Source: Williamsia muralis (lineage in GTDB: Bacteria; Actinomycetota; Actinomycetes; Mycobacteriales; Mycobacteriaceae). Taken from it: DNA of 64,000 nucleotides. The stretch covers positions 930,001 through 994,000 of the forward strand of contig NZ_PEBD01000010.1 in NCBI RefSeq assembly GCF_002735905.1, in the 5' to 3' direction. This document shows, piece by piece, positions 1 through 9,645 of the stretch. The notes under the pieces are model-generated. The model was not told the origin of the DNA. It worked only from the letters and a program-made list of their open reading frames with translations, and did not search any database. How positions within the stretch are numbered: the first letter of the stretch is position 1; the number at the start of each line of letters is the position of its first letter. The translations under genes were made by a program, and so were the position numbers.

Positions 1-11
1 CCATGGCATCA

Positions 12-39
12 GCGCCCCCGGCAACACTGCCGGGGGCGC
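12..39. terminator. Intrinsic terminator-like hairpin of an upstream gene
   Basis: Positions 12-22 and 29-39 are perfect reverse complements (11 bp, plus an A-T pair closing a 4-nt loop). No long T run follows, as is common for actinobacterial terminators. It probably ends a gene lying left of the window. Confidence 0.6.
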
Positions 40-228
40 CTTCGCGTCAGCGGGCTGGACACCGGATGTGCGAGGTCAGCGGTGGCCTTTTGATCTACAT
101 AGGCGATTCGATCGCGTCGGCGAACGGTGGACAAGCGCCGAAAATTGGGATCGGTAGCCCCTCGGCCGGGCTTTAGTTGTCCCATGCCGGAGCCACACGG
201 AAGGCGCCGCACAACGAAAGGAAGACCA

Positions 229-738
229 ATGAAACGAGTCCTCACAGCCACCCTCGGACTGATCGCCAGCGCAACCCTGCTGATGGCCTGCTCGGACGAC
301 AGCAGCAGCAACGCAGACAGCAGCCCCGCGGCCAACCCGGTCGCAACCAGCCAGACGAACGGAACCGAGGTTTCCACCGGCGGCGACACCGAGGTGAAGG
401 TAGAGGGCAAGGATCTCGCCGGCGTCGACCTGAACTCGGTGAGCTGCGTGAAGCAGGGCGGCAAGATCAACGTCGGCAGCGGCTCCACCGGCGGCCAGCA
501 GGGCCTGGGCATCGTGATGACGGATGAGGCCACCCCGAAGGTCGAGTCGCTCGGACTGGTGGTCGACGGCAACGCGCTGGCCGTGACCAACGGGATGGGG
601 ATGTCGGTCGGATCGGCGAAGGTCTCGGTGGACGGTGACACCTACACCATCACCGGTGAGGCCGAAGGCGCTGACATGAAGAACCCGACGGCCGGGATGA
701 TCAAGAAGGAGTTCAGCATCAAGGTGAGCTGCAACTGA
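229..738 (+). CDS. LpqH-like (19 kDa antigen family) lipoprotein
   Basis: The predicted product is 169 aa and likely lipid-anchored on the outer face of the cell membrane. The ATG at 229 is chosen because GAAAGGAAG lies just upstream and a lipoprotein signal follows: MKR, a hydrophobic stretch, then a lipobox ending LLMAC (Cys21). The mature part starts with a Ser/Asp/Asn-rich linker (about 22-50). It then has the beta-rich fold typical of mycobacterial LpqH, with two cysteines (in VSCVK and at the C-terminal VSCN) that could form a disulfide. Family length is about 160 aa, so the gene looks complete. LpqH proteins are abundant surface antigens of unclear physiological role. The gene stands alone between two terminator-like hairpins. 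An upstream in-frame start at 127 was rejected because it has no signal peptide or ribosome-binding site. Confidence 0.85.
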   Translation: MKRVLTATLGLIASATLLMACSDDSSSNADSSPAANPVATSQTNGTEVSTGGDTEVKVEGKDLAGVDLNSVSCVKQGGKINVGSGSTGGQQGLGIVMTDEATPKVESLGLVVDGNALAVTNGMGMSVGSAKVSVDGDTYTITGEAEGADMKNPTAGMIKKEFSIKVSCN

Positions 739-755
739 TCTGAACCGATGAGAAT

Positions 756-787
756 GCGGCGGACGTGCATCGCACGTCCGCCGCTTT
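756..787 (+). terminator. Terminator of the LpqH-like gene
   Basis: A 13-bp perfect stem (756-768 with 772-784) around a 3-nt loop is followed by TTT. It starts 17 nt after the lipoprotein stop codon and is the strongest terminator-like structure in this part of the window. Confidence 0.85.
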
Positions 788-811
788 CGTGTGTGGTGCC
801 CGTGTACGCGG

Positions 812-839
812 TTGCCCGCTGGTCCGCGATCAATATGAT
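812..839 (+). promoter_or_regulatory. Sigma70-like promoter giving a leaderless mRNA
   Basis: TTGCCC (812-817), a 16-nt spacer and TATGAT (834-839) are visible. The ATG of the next gene lies at 846, seven bases after the -10 box, so transcription would begin at or next to the start codon. No ribosome-binding site precedes this ATG, which fits leaderless translation. Confidence 0.55.
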
Positions 840-845
840 GCAGCC

Positions 846-2642
846 ATGTCGGTGGCCGGTGATCTCGAGCGCGCGCGTGACCTCGCCTGCGCCGACGACC
901 ACGCCGCGGCCCGCGATCTGTTGTTGTCGCTGATGCCGAAGATCGAACAGCTCGACCGAGACGATCTGATGCTCGAGGTGTTCGCCCAGCTCGGCGCGAT
1001 TTACCTGACTCGCAGCGCTCACGACGGGGTCGTCGAGTGTATCCGCAGGATTCGCGATTGCGTCGGTGTCTATTCGGAGATCCTCGCCGGGAAGATGCCC
1101 GAAGCCGAGGCGCAGGTGACCATGTCATCCGACGACATCACCCGGATGGTCCACCGGTACACCGGGCACGCGGATGTCCTCGACATCGGCTTGGCATCAG
1201 CTCGCGGTGACCACGACGAAGCGGCGCGGCGGCTTGCGCATCTGAGCGGCAACGCAGTGGGCGACCCCGATTCGGACCCCGACCAACGATTTCATGTCAC
1301 ACATGCACGCATCCTCACCGCGATCGCGCTCGGTGATGTCGACGAGCACATGGCCGCAGCGCCCCTTTGGGAACTCGGCCTCGAAGAGTTGCACACCTTG
1401 AGGCGGAGCGTGTCGGAACCCGGCCCGCCCTCGCCCTCCGATGCCTGGAGCGGTCCGGGCCCGGTAGATGTCGACCGGCTTCAGGTGGACGCTGGGATCG
1501 GCTACGGCAGATTCTGTGTGCTGACCGGCCGGCTCGACGAGGCCGGCTCGCAGCTTCGTCGTGCAGGTGCGCTTGCGTCGCAACGCGACTGGCCGCTGGC
1601 ATCGGCGCGGAGCGAACTCGAACGCGCGGCTCTCGCCTGGGCTCGGTCCGACCATGCGGACACCGAACGCCTGGCCCAGGCTGCGTACCCGGTGTTGGCC
1701 ACGTATGCGGTCGCGGATGACGTCTCCAGATGCTGGTTGTACCTGGGACTCACCCGGATGGCCGCGGGCGAACTGCAGGCAGCCGACCACTGCTGGGAAC
1801 AGGCGCAGCGGCACTGGGACGAACTGGGTATACCCCTGCATCGTCACCGGATTTTGATGCAGCGCAGTTGGATACCGGTGTTTTGTGGACAATTCGATCG
1901 CGCCCGGGAAATGGTCGGGCAGGCCCGGATGCTCCTGGACGCGACCCCCCAAGCGACTTGGCTGCATCACGCCCGCCTCGATGACCTGACCGGATCGATC
2001 TGGCGAGCAGAAGCCCTCGCCGACATGGGTTTCGACGGCATCGGTGATCCGCTCGCCGACTGGAGTTCGGTGGAGGCGCGGGTTGCGATGTCGGAGGGCA
2101 TCACCACGGCGACCGACGGGACGGCCGGCCATCTCTCGGCCCAGCCCAAATTCGAACGGGCCGCCGCGCTGAAGATACCCGCGGCGCTTGCCGTCGACAG
2201 TGTGCGGCATTCGATGCCCGACGCCGAGGCTCGTTCGCGCTGGGCCCGGTCGGTCTCGGCCCCGGTGATGGCCGGCGCCTTCGCTGTGGCGTGGGAATGG
2301 GACAACACCTCATTGGTCGCCGAGATGATCGAATACGTCAGTGCACGGGGAACATTCGGCCTCGACCCGAGTGTGTCCGATGCTGTCGGCAGTGAGTGGG
2401 CACTGACTGCGACGGGGGCCACCCCGGTGCACTCCGTTGCCGACATCGACGAGAACCGCGCGGTGGCTGCCGGGGCCACGACCACCGCGGTCACCGGCGG
2501 TCTGACCCGGCTGGGTCCGTTGCCCCCGCTGCAGATGGACCGCGGTGGCGGCGCGATCCTGGCAGAGTATCGACGGCTGGCCGCCGAACGCTACGGACGC
2601 GAGGTCACGAGTGACGAGCCGATGTGGCCCACGTGGAGATGA
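846..2642 (+). CDS. Helical-repeat (TPR-like) partner of the CHAT protease
   Basis: The product is 598 aa, almost all predicted helical, rich in Ala/Leu/Arg, with TPR-like pairs such as GRFCVLTGRLDEAGSQLRRAG and LTRMAAGELQAADHCWEQAQ. The region near residues 445-520 resembles the stretch that precedes CHAT domains in single-chain TPR-CHAT proteins. The ATG at 846 is preferred over 765 because 765 lies inside the terminator stem and 846 sits right after a good -10 box. The stop overlaps the next gene's ATG in an ATGA arrangement, so the two products are probably made together. By analogy with TPR-CHAT proteins it may sense a ligand or bind the protease; that is inference. No signal peptide or membrane segment is seen, so it should be cytoplasmic. 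Confidence 0.6.
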   Translation: MSVAGDLERARDLACADDHAAARDLLLSLMPKIEQLDRDDLMLEVFAQLGAIYLTRSAHDGVVECIRRIRDCVGVYSEILAGKMPEAEAQVTMSSDDITRMVHRYTGHADVLDIGLASARGDHDEAARRLAHLSGNAVGDPDSDPDQRFHVTHARILTAIALGDVDEHMAAAPLWELGLEELHTLRRSVSEPGPPSPSDAWSGPGPVDVDRLQVDAGIGYGRFCVLTGRLDEAGSQLRRAGALASQRDWPLASARSELERAALAWARSDHADTERLAQAAYPVLATYAVADDVSRCWLYLGLTRMAAGELQAADHCWEQAQRHWDELGIPLHRHRILMQRSWIPVFCGQFDRAREMVGQARMLLDATPQATWLHHARLDDLTGSIWRAEALADMGFDGIGDPLADWSSVEARVAMSEGITTATDGTAGHLSAQPKFERAAALKIPAALAVDSVRHSMPDAEARSRWARSVSAPVMAGAFAVAWEWDNTSLVAEMIEYVSARGTFGLDPSVSDAVGSEWALTATGATPVHSVADIDENRAVAAGATTTAVTGGLTRLGPLPPLQMDRGGGAILAEYRRLAAERYGREVTSDEPMWPTWR

Positions 2643-4075
2643 CCAGCGCGCCACCAACAAGATTGGTCCTGCGGTTTGCCGACGTGGGAGTTGCGACATA
2701 CGCCAGTCTGCGGGTGGTGGGCGAGCCCGCACGCACCGTCACCTGGGTGGTGGAGGAGCCGTTTGTGGTGGCCGCGATCGAGCAGGTGGCCGATGCACTG
2801 CCCTCGCCGCGCGACGGCGAGACGATGGTGGATGCCCTTCAGCGGTCACTCCTGTCGGGCCCGTTTGCCGATCCGTCGACCGAGTTGCGTGCGTCGTACC
2901 ATCTCGGGCTGCTGTTGCTCTCGCAACAGGCATGGTCTCTTTTGCTCGAATGTGTGGCGGCCATTCGCCCCGTTCTGCATCTCACTCCCACGGCGCGGCT
3001 GGCACAGATCCCGTTCGCCCTGCTCGCGTTGCCATCGGTGTATCCGACCGCCGACCAGTTGGTGCGCGCCAAGGCCGGGGCCGTGTTGGCCACCGGAGAG
3101 GTACTCGCGCGACTGCCCTGGGAGGCAGGCGATCTCACCGCGTACACCGAGGGTTACCGGCTGATGGAACTGGTGGATCTCGTGATGTCGCCCCCGGCGA
3201 ACATCGTCCACGCTCCGAGACGCCCGGCGCGCTGGGAGGAGCGCCGCACCTCACCTCCGGTTCTCATCCTCGATCCCCGCGTGCCCGGGCAGACACCTTC
3301 CTCGCCTCTGGGTTCGGTGTTGGGCAGACCGTCGCCGGACAGCATGGTGGCGGAACACTTCGCCGGAGCACTGACGAGCCATGCCGTGTATCCGCCGGTT
3401 TCGGACACGGTCGAGTTGTTCAGGCGCCGCGACACGGACCGGAACTGGTTGTCGGTTGTGTTGCATGACAAGCCGAGCAGGCTGCTGTTCGTCGGTCATG
3501 CCAGTGCGGCCGCGAGCGAGGTGGGCTACGCCGAGCGGTCGGCGTTGCACCTGTCGTGTACAGCTCTGCATCCCGGGCTGGCGGATGCAGTGGGCAGCCA
3601 TCGACCGTGGACGGCCGCCGACCTCCTCGCCGACACCGAGCGCTGGCCGATGCCCCCGCGAGTGGCCTTGGTGGCGTGCGCATCCGGCACCGATCACCGG
3701 TTCGACGAGCCGAACGGTTTGGTCGCGGCCATGATCCTGGCCGGGTCGGAACTGGTGACGGCGACGTTGTGGTCGTTGCCGACAACGGCCGGGTATCGAA
3801 GCCTCGCCGAAGGCGATACCGCCATCGACCCCATGGGGGAGTTGATCACAGCCGTGGACAGCGCCCACGAGAGCGATGACCCGGTGGTGGTACTCGGTCG
3901 GTGGCAGCGCGCGCAGATGAGACGCTGGCGATCGGGGGATGTCACTGCGCACCCGGTGTTCTGGGCGTCCCTGGTCACCTTCTCAGTGCCTGATCGGGAA
4001 CGTGAGATCGGTGCTGTGCCGGCTCAGCTTCGTGGGACACAGACCGCGACACGGGAGGAATCAGAGGAGCGGTAG
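2639..4075 (+). CDS. CHAT-domain caspase-like protease
   Basis: The product is 478 aa. The C-terminal half is a CHAT domain (caspase HetF associated with TPRs). A FVGHAS motif gives the candidate catalytic His287, an ACASG motif gives candidate Cys347, and the family hallmark GLVAAMILAGSELV...LWSLP follows. Both dyad residues are present, so it is probably an active cysteine peptidase. The N-terminal ~250 residues are not recognised. The ATG at 2639 overlaps the upstream TGA (ATGA), suggesting translational coupling; a GTG at 2624 is an alternative start. CHAT proteases cleave partner proteins in several bacterial defence and cell-death systems. The substrate here is unknown, but the linked genes in this island are natural candidates. 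The last 52 bases overlap the converging gene at 4024-4863. Confidence 0.8.
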   Translation: MTSAPPTRLVLRFADVGVATYASLRVVGEPARTVTWVVEEPFVVAAIEQVADALPSPRDGETMVDALQRSLLSGPFADPSTELRASYHLGLLLLSQQAWSLLLECVAAIRPVLHLTPTARLAQIPFALLALPSVYPTADQLVRAKAGAVLATGEVLARLPWEAGDLTAYTEGYRLMELVDLVMSPPANIVHAPRRPARWEERRTSPPVLILDPRVPGQTPSSPLGSVLGRPSPDSMVAEHFAGALTSHAVYPPVSDTVELFRRRDTDRNWLSVVLHDKPSRLLFVGHASAAASEVGYAERSALHLSCTALHPGLADAVGSHRPWTAADLLADTERWPMPPRVALVACASGTDHRFDEPNGLVAAMILAGSELVTATLWSLPTTAGYRSLAEGDTAIDPMGELITAVDSAHESDDPVVVLGRWQRAQMRRWRSGDVTAHPVFWASLVTFSVPDREREIGAVPAQLRGTQTATREESEER

Positions 4076-4863
4076 TAGGTGTCGATGATGCTGCCCGGTT
4101 CGACGTTCGTCACCGAGCTGGCCGGAATGAACGTAACCTCGTGTGCGGGGAACTGGCCACCTTCGGGCCGGTTCACGATCACGTCGAGTTCGACCTCACG
4201 GTAGTCCTCGCACACCCGGCCGGTCGGCTGCATGGCCGTCACCACCGCATGCGACCTGACGCCCCGCCGGATGAGGTCGAGTTTGTCCGCCGTGGTCAAT
4301 CCCTTACGGATGAGCATGGTGTCGAAAGCCGCTCGCGCTGCGGTCATGTCGTCGGCCAGTCTGACTTCGGACGGTCGTGCGGGGTCGAACCGGACGGCGA
4401 GCACCACACCCGGCCACAGGGTGGCTCGTGAGCCCTCGGCGTCGAATCCGTGGTGATTCAGTTGGCCCCGAAAGTGCTGTCCGGACACGGTTTCGACGTC
4501 GACGATGATCGTGGGTGCCGCGGCCCTGTGGCCAACCGCGGCCCTGTCGTCAACCCAAGCGCTGTCGCCGACCGGCGGCATGTCCTCGACGGCATGGACT
4601 GTGGCCATGCCGATACCCGGTTCGTCCAGAGGCGCGGGCTTCGGTTCGTCGTCGGAACAAAGGCTCATGCGGGACGACGGCCGCATCTCGCCGAACGACA
4701 CCAGAGCCGCGCCGGCGAGGGCAACGGCCCCGACCGAGACCAATGCGGCGCTCGGCAGGAGGAATGCGACGGTCGCGATCAGCGCGACCGTCGTCCACGA
4801 CGCCAAGGTCGCCACCGCAGGAGTCGAGGTCGAACCGAACTGGGGGTGGGGTGCTTGTTTCAT
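4024..4863 (-). CDS. Two-segment membrane protein of the CHAT island, function unknown
   Basis: The product is 279 aa. Two adjacent hydrophobic segments lie at about residues 22-60, followed by an acidic linker and a soluble C-terminal half. That half seems to hold two divergent copies of a small beta-rich module often found in actinobacterial membrane proteins, each ending in a pattern like 'pG..l.v.yDp....v.l'. The ATG at 4863 starts MKQAPHPQF. It is transcribed against its neighbours and shares its last 52 bases with the 3' end of the CHAT gene, so the two mRNAs are complementary there. It could be a membrane-located target or effector of the protease, but nothing in the sequence proves this. 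Confidence 0.55.
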   Translation of the reverse strand: MKQAPHPQFGSTSTPAVATLASWTTVALIATVAFLLPSAALVSVGAVALAGAALVSFGEMRPSSRMSLCSDDEPKPAPLDEPGIGMATVHAVEDMPPVGDSAWVDDRAAVGHRAAAPTIIVDVETVSGQHFRGQLNHHGFDAEGSRATLWPGVVLAVRFDPARPSEVRLADDMTAARAAFDTMLIRKGLTTADKLDLIRRGVRSHAVVTAMQPTGRVCEDYREVELDVIVNRPEGGQFPAHEVTFIPASSVTNVEPGSIIDTYYRSSDSSRVAVCVPRS

Positions 4864-4946
4864 GGATCAAGGGTCACTGCAGGTGCCGGCTACCGAACCC
4901 AACTTCTCGCGCCACGCGGCTCTGGTCGAGCGCACAGTGCCTCGTC

Positions 4947-4952
4947 TAGCAT
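4947..4952 (+). promoter_or_regulatory. Possible -10 box of a leaderless transcript
   Basis: TAGCAT lies seven bases before the GTG at 4959, the same geometry as the promoter at 812-839. The -35 region (near 4923-4929, TGGTCGA) is a poor match. There is no Shine-Dalgarno sequence before the GTG. Confidence 0.3.
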
Positions 4953-4958
4953 CACCTG

Positions 4959-6296
4959 GTGACTACCGGGTACGACGTGGCGACGGAGGTCGCCCTCGCC
5001 CGTCCACGTCGGGCGGTCATCGACGAGGCCTGGCGCCGGCTCGGTCCCGGTGTGGAGGTGCTCAGCGGCAGCGACGGTGGCCCGCTGCGCCGGACCGTGA
5101 AGCGTATTCTCGATCCGCTGGTGCTGCGGCTTCGTGTGAATCCTCAGTTCTCGGCAGCGATCCTCGCCCCCGACGTGGCGCGCGACCTACATGACGTGAT
5201 CATCGCGCACGGCGATCAATTGCTCCGCACCGCACAGTGGTTCGAGGTGCTCAAGAAGAGTCGCAGGCGGCTGCGCATCACCACCGGCAACGCGCAGGAA
5301 CTCTATTTCCCGGTCTCGTACGAGCTGGCCGTCACCCGCGGCGCGGCAACGGGGGACGTGGAAGCTGTCGCCGATTCCGTCCTACGTGACGTTCACTCGG
5401 ATCGGGACCGTACCGCGACCGCAGCTCTGGACAAGCATCTGGCTGTGTCCCAGACCATCTTGACCCTCACTCGACAACTGGAGAGGAGCTGGCGCGACGT
5501 GCGTCCCGGTGGGGCGATCACCGGGCCATTCCTGTCGGGACTGAGCACCGTACTGGCGGAGACGGGCGACCATCGGGCGCGGGCGGCACGGCAACGGGTG
5601 TGGACGGCCTTGGTCGCCGACGACACGCCCTTCAATCTAGGGGCGGGCGCTCGGGTCGATCCTGCGGCGTTGCCCTGGCGGTTGGTGGACCTCGGTCTGA
5701 CATCTACTGAGCCGCAACGACGTCCGCATCTGACGGAGAGGTCCTCCGGGGAGCGGCCGCTCGACCGGGCCGTGGTGGACCGTGTCCGCGCCACACTGCG
5801 TCGAGCGCTCGACCGCGACGAACTCCCCGACATCCCGCTGTTGTGTGCCGAGGAGGTGGACCGGGCGTGTTCTCCCTGGGGTCTGCTGGCAGAGGACATC
5901 CAGGCAACTCTAGTTGCCGGCATCGAGGTGGCTGTGGAGTTGATGCCGCTGGACGAAAGACACAGCGCCCGACACGGATTGGCAGCGCTGATCCAGGCCC
6001 GGCTGCGCAAGGAGGCCTACGTGTTGCACGCTCGCCGCTGCCTTGCCGCCGGCGCCCCCGTTCATCCGCGTCAGCAGAGGGTCGTCGACGACCTACGCGC
6101 GTTTCGCCGCCCGTATCTCGGCCGGCTGTGGGCACGGCTGCACGGGCGTGATGTCTGGCAGGAGTCCTGCGACGATGTCGAGGACATTCGATCACTGCTC
6201 GATGGGGTCGCCCGGTCGGCGAGTCTGGACCAGCGGCAGCGGATCAAGGCCATGCTGGCGAACGTGAGCGGGTCCGAGATCGAGGTGGCCGGGTGA
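4959..6296 (+). CDS. Protein of unknown function in the CHAT island
   Basis: The product is 445 aa, soluble, strongly basic and Arg-rich, mostly helical, with no signal peptide or membrane segment. I do not recognise a family. The GTG at 4959 is used because it lies directly behind a -10-like hexamer and no better start with a ribosome-binding site is seen. It is followed after 10 bases by a second unknown gene on the same strand, so the two likely form an operon. Together with the CHAT and helical-repeat genes it fills a block with no housekeeping gene, which suggests a shared role. Codon use looks like that of the surroundings, so recent transfer is not obvious. Confidence 0.55.
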   Translation: MTTGYDVATEVALARPRRAVIDEAWRRLGPGVEVLSGSDGGPLRRTVKRILDPLVLRLRVNPQFSAAILAPDVARDLHDVIIAHGDQLLRTAQWFEVLKKSRRRLRITTGNAQELYFPVSYELAVTRGAATGDVEAVADSVLRDVHSDRDRTATAALDKHLAVSQTILTLTRQLERSWRDVRPGGAITGPFLSGLSTVLAETGDHRARAARQRVWTALVADDTPFNLGAGARVDPAALPWRLVDLGLTSTEPQRRPHLTERSSGERPLDRAVVDRVRATLRRALDRDELPDIPLLCAEEVDRACSPWGLLAEDIQATLVAGIEVAVELMPLDERHSARHGLAALIQARLRKEAYVLHARRCLAAGAPVHPRQQRVVDDLRAFRRPYLGRLWARLHGRDVWQESCDDVEDIRSLLDGVARSASLDQRQRIKAMLANVSGSEIEVAG

Positions 6297-6306
6297 GGGT
6301 CGTGTC

Positions 6307-7440
6307 ATGAGAATCGGAGTCGAGTCGGGGCTGTGGACCACTGGCAATGTGGAGCGTGCACTACCGCTGGTGACGGTGCTCGAGGTGAGCGGCGCGGTGA
6401 TGTCCTGGACGCTCGACGAGCAGAGCGCGCCGCAGATCGAGTTCACCGACGCATCGCGAGCCGACTGGCTGTGGCGAGTGGTCGGTGAACGCGGCCATGT
6501 CGTGGTCGTGGCGGTCACCGACGGCCCGACCGATTCCGCGGTGGCGATCGAACTCGACGGCATCGACATGGATACAGAGGCCGTCGAGATCCCCCGACGA
6601 CTCGCCTTGGGACATTGGCTGCGCAGATGGTGGCCCGCCGGTGTCGGCGATGGCATCACCGCTCTCGACCGGCCTCTGCTCGACGCGGAGATCGCGATTC
6701 TCACCTCTGCCGCGGAGGTCTTCTTCACCGATGACACCATCGATTCTGGTGTCGCCGAACTGCTCTCGCAACACGCCGCAGCGCTCACCGAACATGTGCG
6801 TTGGGGCGATCCACGTGTGGTCGAGATGGTGCGTCGATGCGTGGACCTGGTGGAGGAGGTGGGGATCGACGATCCGGTTCACCGGTCCGAGTGGGCTGAG
6901 CTCTCGGCACTCACTGCGCACATGGACGCCCTCGCTACACCGCCATCGGGACGTCAGGATGACTACGCCCTGGCAGCGGGAAGTGGTTCGGCGCCCCGAA
7001 CCGATGCGATTGCCGCCGGCACCGACACGATTCGCTGGGGTGGTGTGCCTGCGGAAACCTTCGATTCCGCCGAAGACACCGTCGACTGGTACGTGCGAGC
7101 CGATCCGGCTGTCGCCGTGATCATCGCGGCGGCAGTGGTACCGGGCGCCGACCCGGCGGGCATCGATGTGTCGGTGCGCGCCGGCGGTGTCAGCGGCTCG
7201 GCGGTCCTGGGATCAGACGGCCGCGCGAGTGTCCCGCTGGTGGACACCGACGGTGAGCCGATGAACGACGACCAGGCGTGGTCCCACGACTGGTCGTCGA
7301 CGTCGGTCACGGTCGGGGTCCCCGTCGAGGAGACACGCGAAACCAGGGACCGGGTGCGAGCATTCGCGCGCCGCCGGCTCGATGAGCCAGGGCCGGACGC
7401 TTTCCTGGCGGAGATCCTGGCCGCGGAGGCCGACTACTGA
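6307..7440 (+). CDS. Protein of unknown function in the CHAT island (distal gene)
   Basis: The product is 377 aa and acidic (many Asp and Glu), in contrast to the basic product of the gene before it; the two could bind each other. A low-complexity acidic linker around residues 215-245 separates a helical N-terminal half from a beta-rich C-terminal half, and the chain ends in a helix, FLAEILAAEADY. No family is recognised and no membrane segment is seen. The ATG at 6307 follows GAGGGT at about 9 nt. The gene ends 12 bases before the converging NRPS-linked ABC operon, so it closes the island. Confidence 0.55.
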   Translation: MRIGVESGLWTTGNVERALPLVTVLEVSGAVMSWTLDEQSAPQIEFTDASRADWLWRVVGERGHVVVVAVTDGPTDSAVAIELDGIDMDTEAVEIPRRLALGHWLRRWWPAGVGDGITALDRPLLDAEIAILTSAAEVFFTDDTIDSGVAELLSQHAAALTEHVRWGDPRVVEMVRRCVDLVEEVGIDDPVHRSEWAELSALTAHMDALATPPSGRQDDYALAAGSGSAPRTDAIAAGTDTIRWGGVPAETFDSAEDTVDWYVRADPAVAVIIAAAVVPGADPAGIDVSVRAGGVSGSAVLGSDGRASVPLVDTDGEPMNDDQAWSHDWSSTSVTVGVPVEETRETRDRVRAFARRRLDEPGPDAFLAEILAAEADY

Positions 7441-7452
7441 CAGTCGTTCACC

Positions 7453-8321
7453 TCAGCGGCTGGCGACGGTCCGGTAGCGCCACAGCGACAGCGGGACGAA
7501 CACCAGCAGGATTGCCAGCGAGGTGATCAGTGAGTATCCGACGGCATGGTCAGCCACCCAGCCGGTGGCCTGCGGGAAGTCCGGGGGCGCGGAGTTGCCG
7601 AGCAGATCACGAGCCGCCGTGGCCACCGCGGTGATCGGGTTCCATTCGGCGATCGCCTTGAGTGGTCCGGGCAGGCTCTGAGCCGAGATGAACGCACTCG
7701 ACAAGAACGTCGCCGGGAACATCCACACGAAGCCGACGCTCTGCGCCACCTCGACGTTGCGGGCCATCAATCCGGTGAAGGCGCCCACCCACGACATGGC
7801 GAAGGCCAGCAGAAGGATCAGACCGAGCGCGAGCAGGGCATCAGCGAAGCTACCGCGGATACGCCAACCGATGACCAGTCCGGTGATGGCCATCACGGCA
7901 ACACTGACGATGCTGACCACCAGATCGGAGAGCGTTCGGCCGAGGACCACCGCCAACGACCACATGGGCAGGGTCCGGAGCCGATCGACCAGGCCCGATT
8001 GCAGATCGCCTGCCAGTCCGACGGTGGTGAAGGCGGAGTTGAAAACGACTGTCTGCGTGAAGATGCCGGCCATCAAGAACTCGCGATAGGACGCCCCGCC
8101 CAGCGTTGCACCGAAGACGTACGCGAAGAGGAACACGAACATGAACGGCTGAACGGTCGCGGAGACCAGCAGGGTCGGAACGCGGCGGATGGTGAGCAGG
8201 TTGCGTCCGGCCATCACCGAGCTGTCGGAGAAGAGTCCGCCACCGGACATCGTCGGTGTGGATTTCGAGGAGGCGGCACGCGGTGCGCCGGTCCTGGCGG
8301 ATCGGGCCTCGGTGGTCGCGG

Positions 8322-8325
<4 letters not shown>
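7453..8325 (-). CDS. ABC-2 type transporter permease (DrrB-like)
   Basis: The product is 290 aa with six predicted membrane segments, the usual size for DrrB-type permeases that export natural products or lipids with a DrrA ATPase. A Ser/Thr/Ala-rich cytoplasmic tail of about 35 residues precedes the first segment. The ATG at 8325 overlaps the stop of the ATPase gene by four bases (ATGA). An in-frame extension to 8763 would only read through the ATPase gene and is rejected. As the last gene of the NRPS operon it most likely exports the peptide made by the synthetase, or moves an acylated precursor across the membrane. Confidence 0.85.
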
Positions 8326-9384
<1,059 letters not shown>

Positions 9385-9392
<8 letters not shown>

Positions 9393-9645
9393 TGATCCAC
9401 CACTCGCCGTCGCGAGCCGAAGCCGCGACGGCCTTGCGTTCAGGCATTGTTCGCTTCAAGCTCGCCGGCGCGATGTCGCGCCAGTTCTGCTCGACGAACT
9501 GCAGGCAGTCCTCGCGTCCGGACGGCCCGTGCTGCGAGGTCCACCCGCCCGGGACGGGCGCGAAATCGGGCCACAGCGAATGCTGCCCCTCGTGATTGAC
9601 CAGCACGCGGAAGGTGCCCCGCTCGTCATCGAATGGATTGATCAT
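9385..9645 (-). CDS. MbtH-like protein
   Basis: The product is 86 aa. It starts [12 protein letters not shown] and carries the MbtH hallmarks [10 protein letters not shown], a P-x-GW element and three conserved tryptophans. MbtH proteins bind adenylation domains and are needed for folding or activity of many of them. The ATG at 9645 is preferred because AAGGGA lies six bases upstream; ATGs at 9648 and 9660 are in frame too. The reading frame begins inside the 3' end of the NRPS gene and ends inside the ATPase gene, so it is translationally tied to both. It very likely serves the four adenylation domains of the adjacent synthetase. Confidence 0.93.

Noticed and set aside
76-1128. A 350-codon minus-strand frame across the lipoprotein gene and its terminator
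   Set aside because: It crosses two genes and a clear terminator, and the Arg/His-rich product is typical of a shadow frame.
2545-3468. A 307-codon frame in another register across the TPR-CHAT junction
   Set aside because: It has a Gly/Arg-rich composition and conflicts with two genes that have clear start overlap and motifs.
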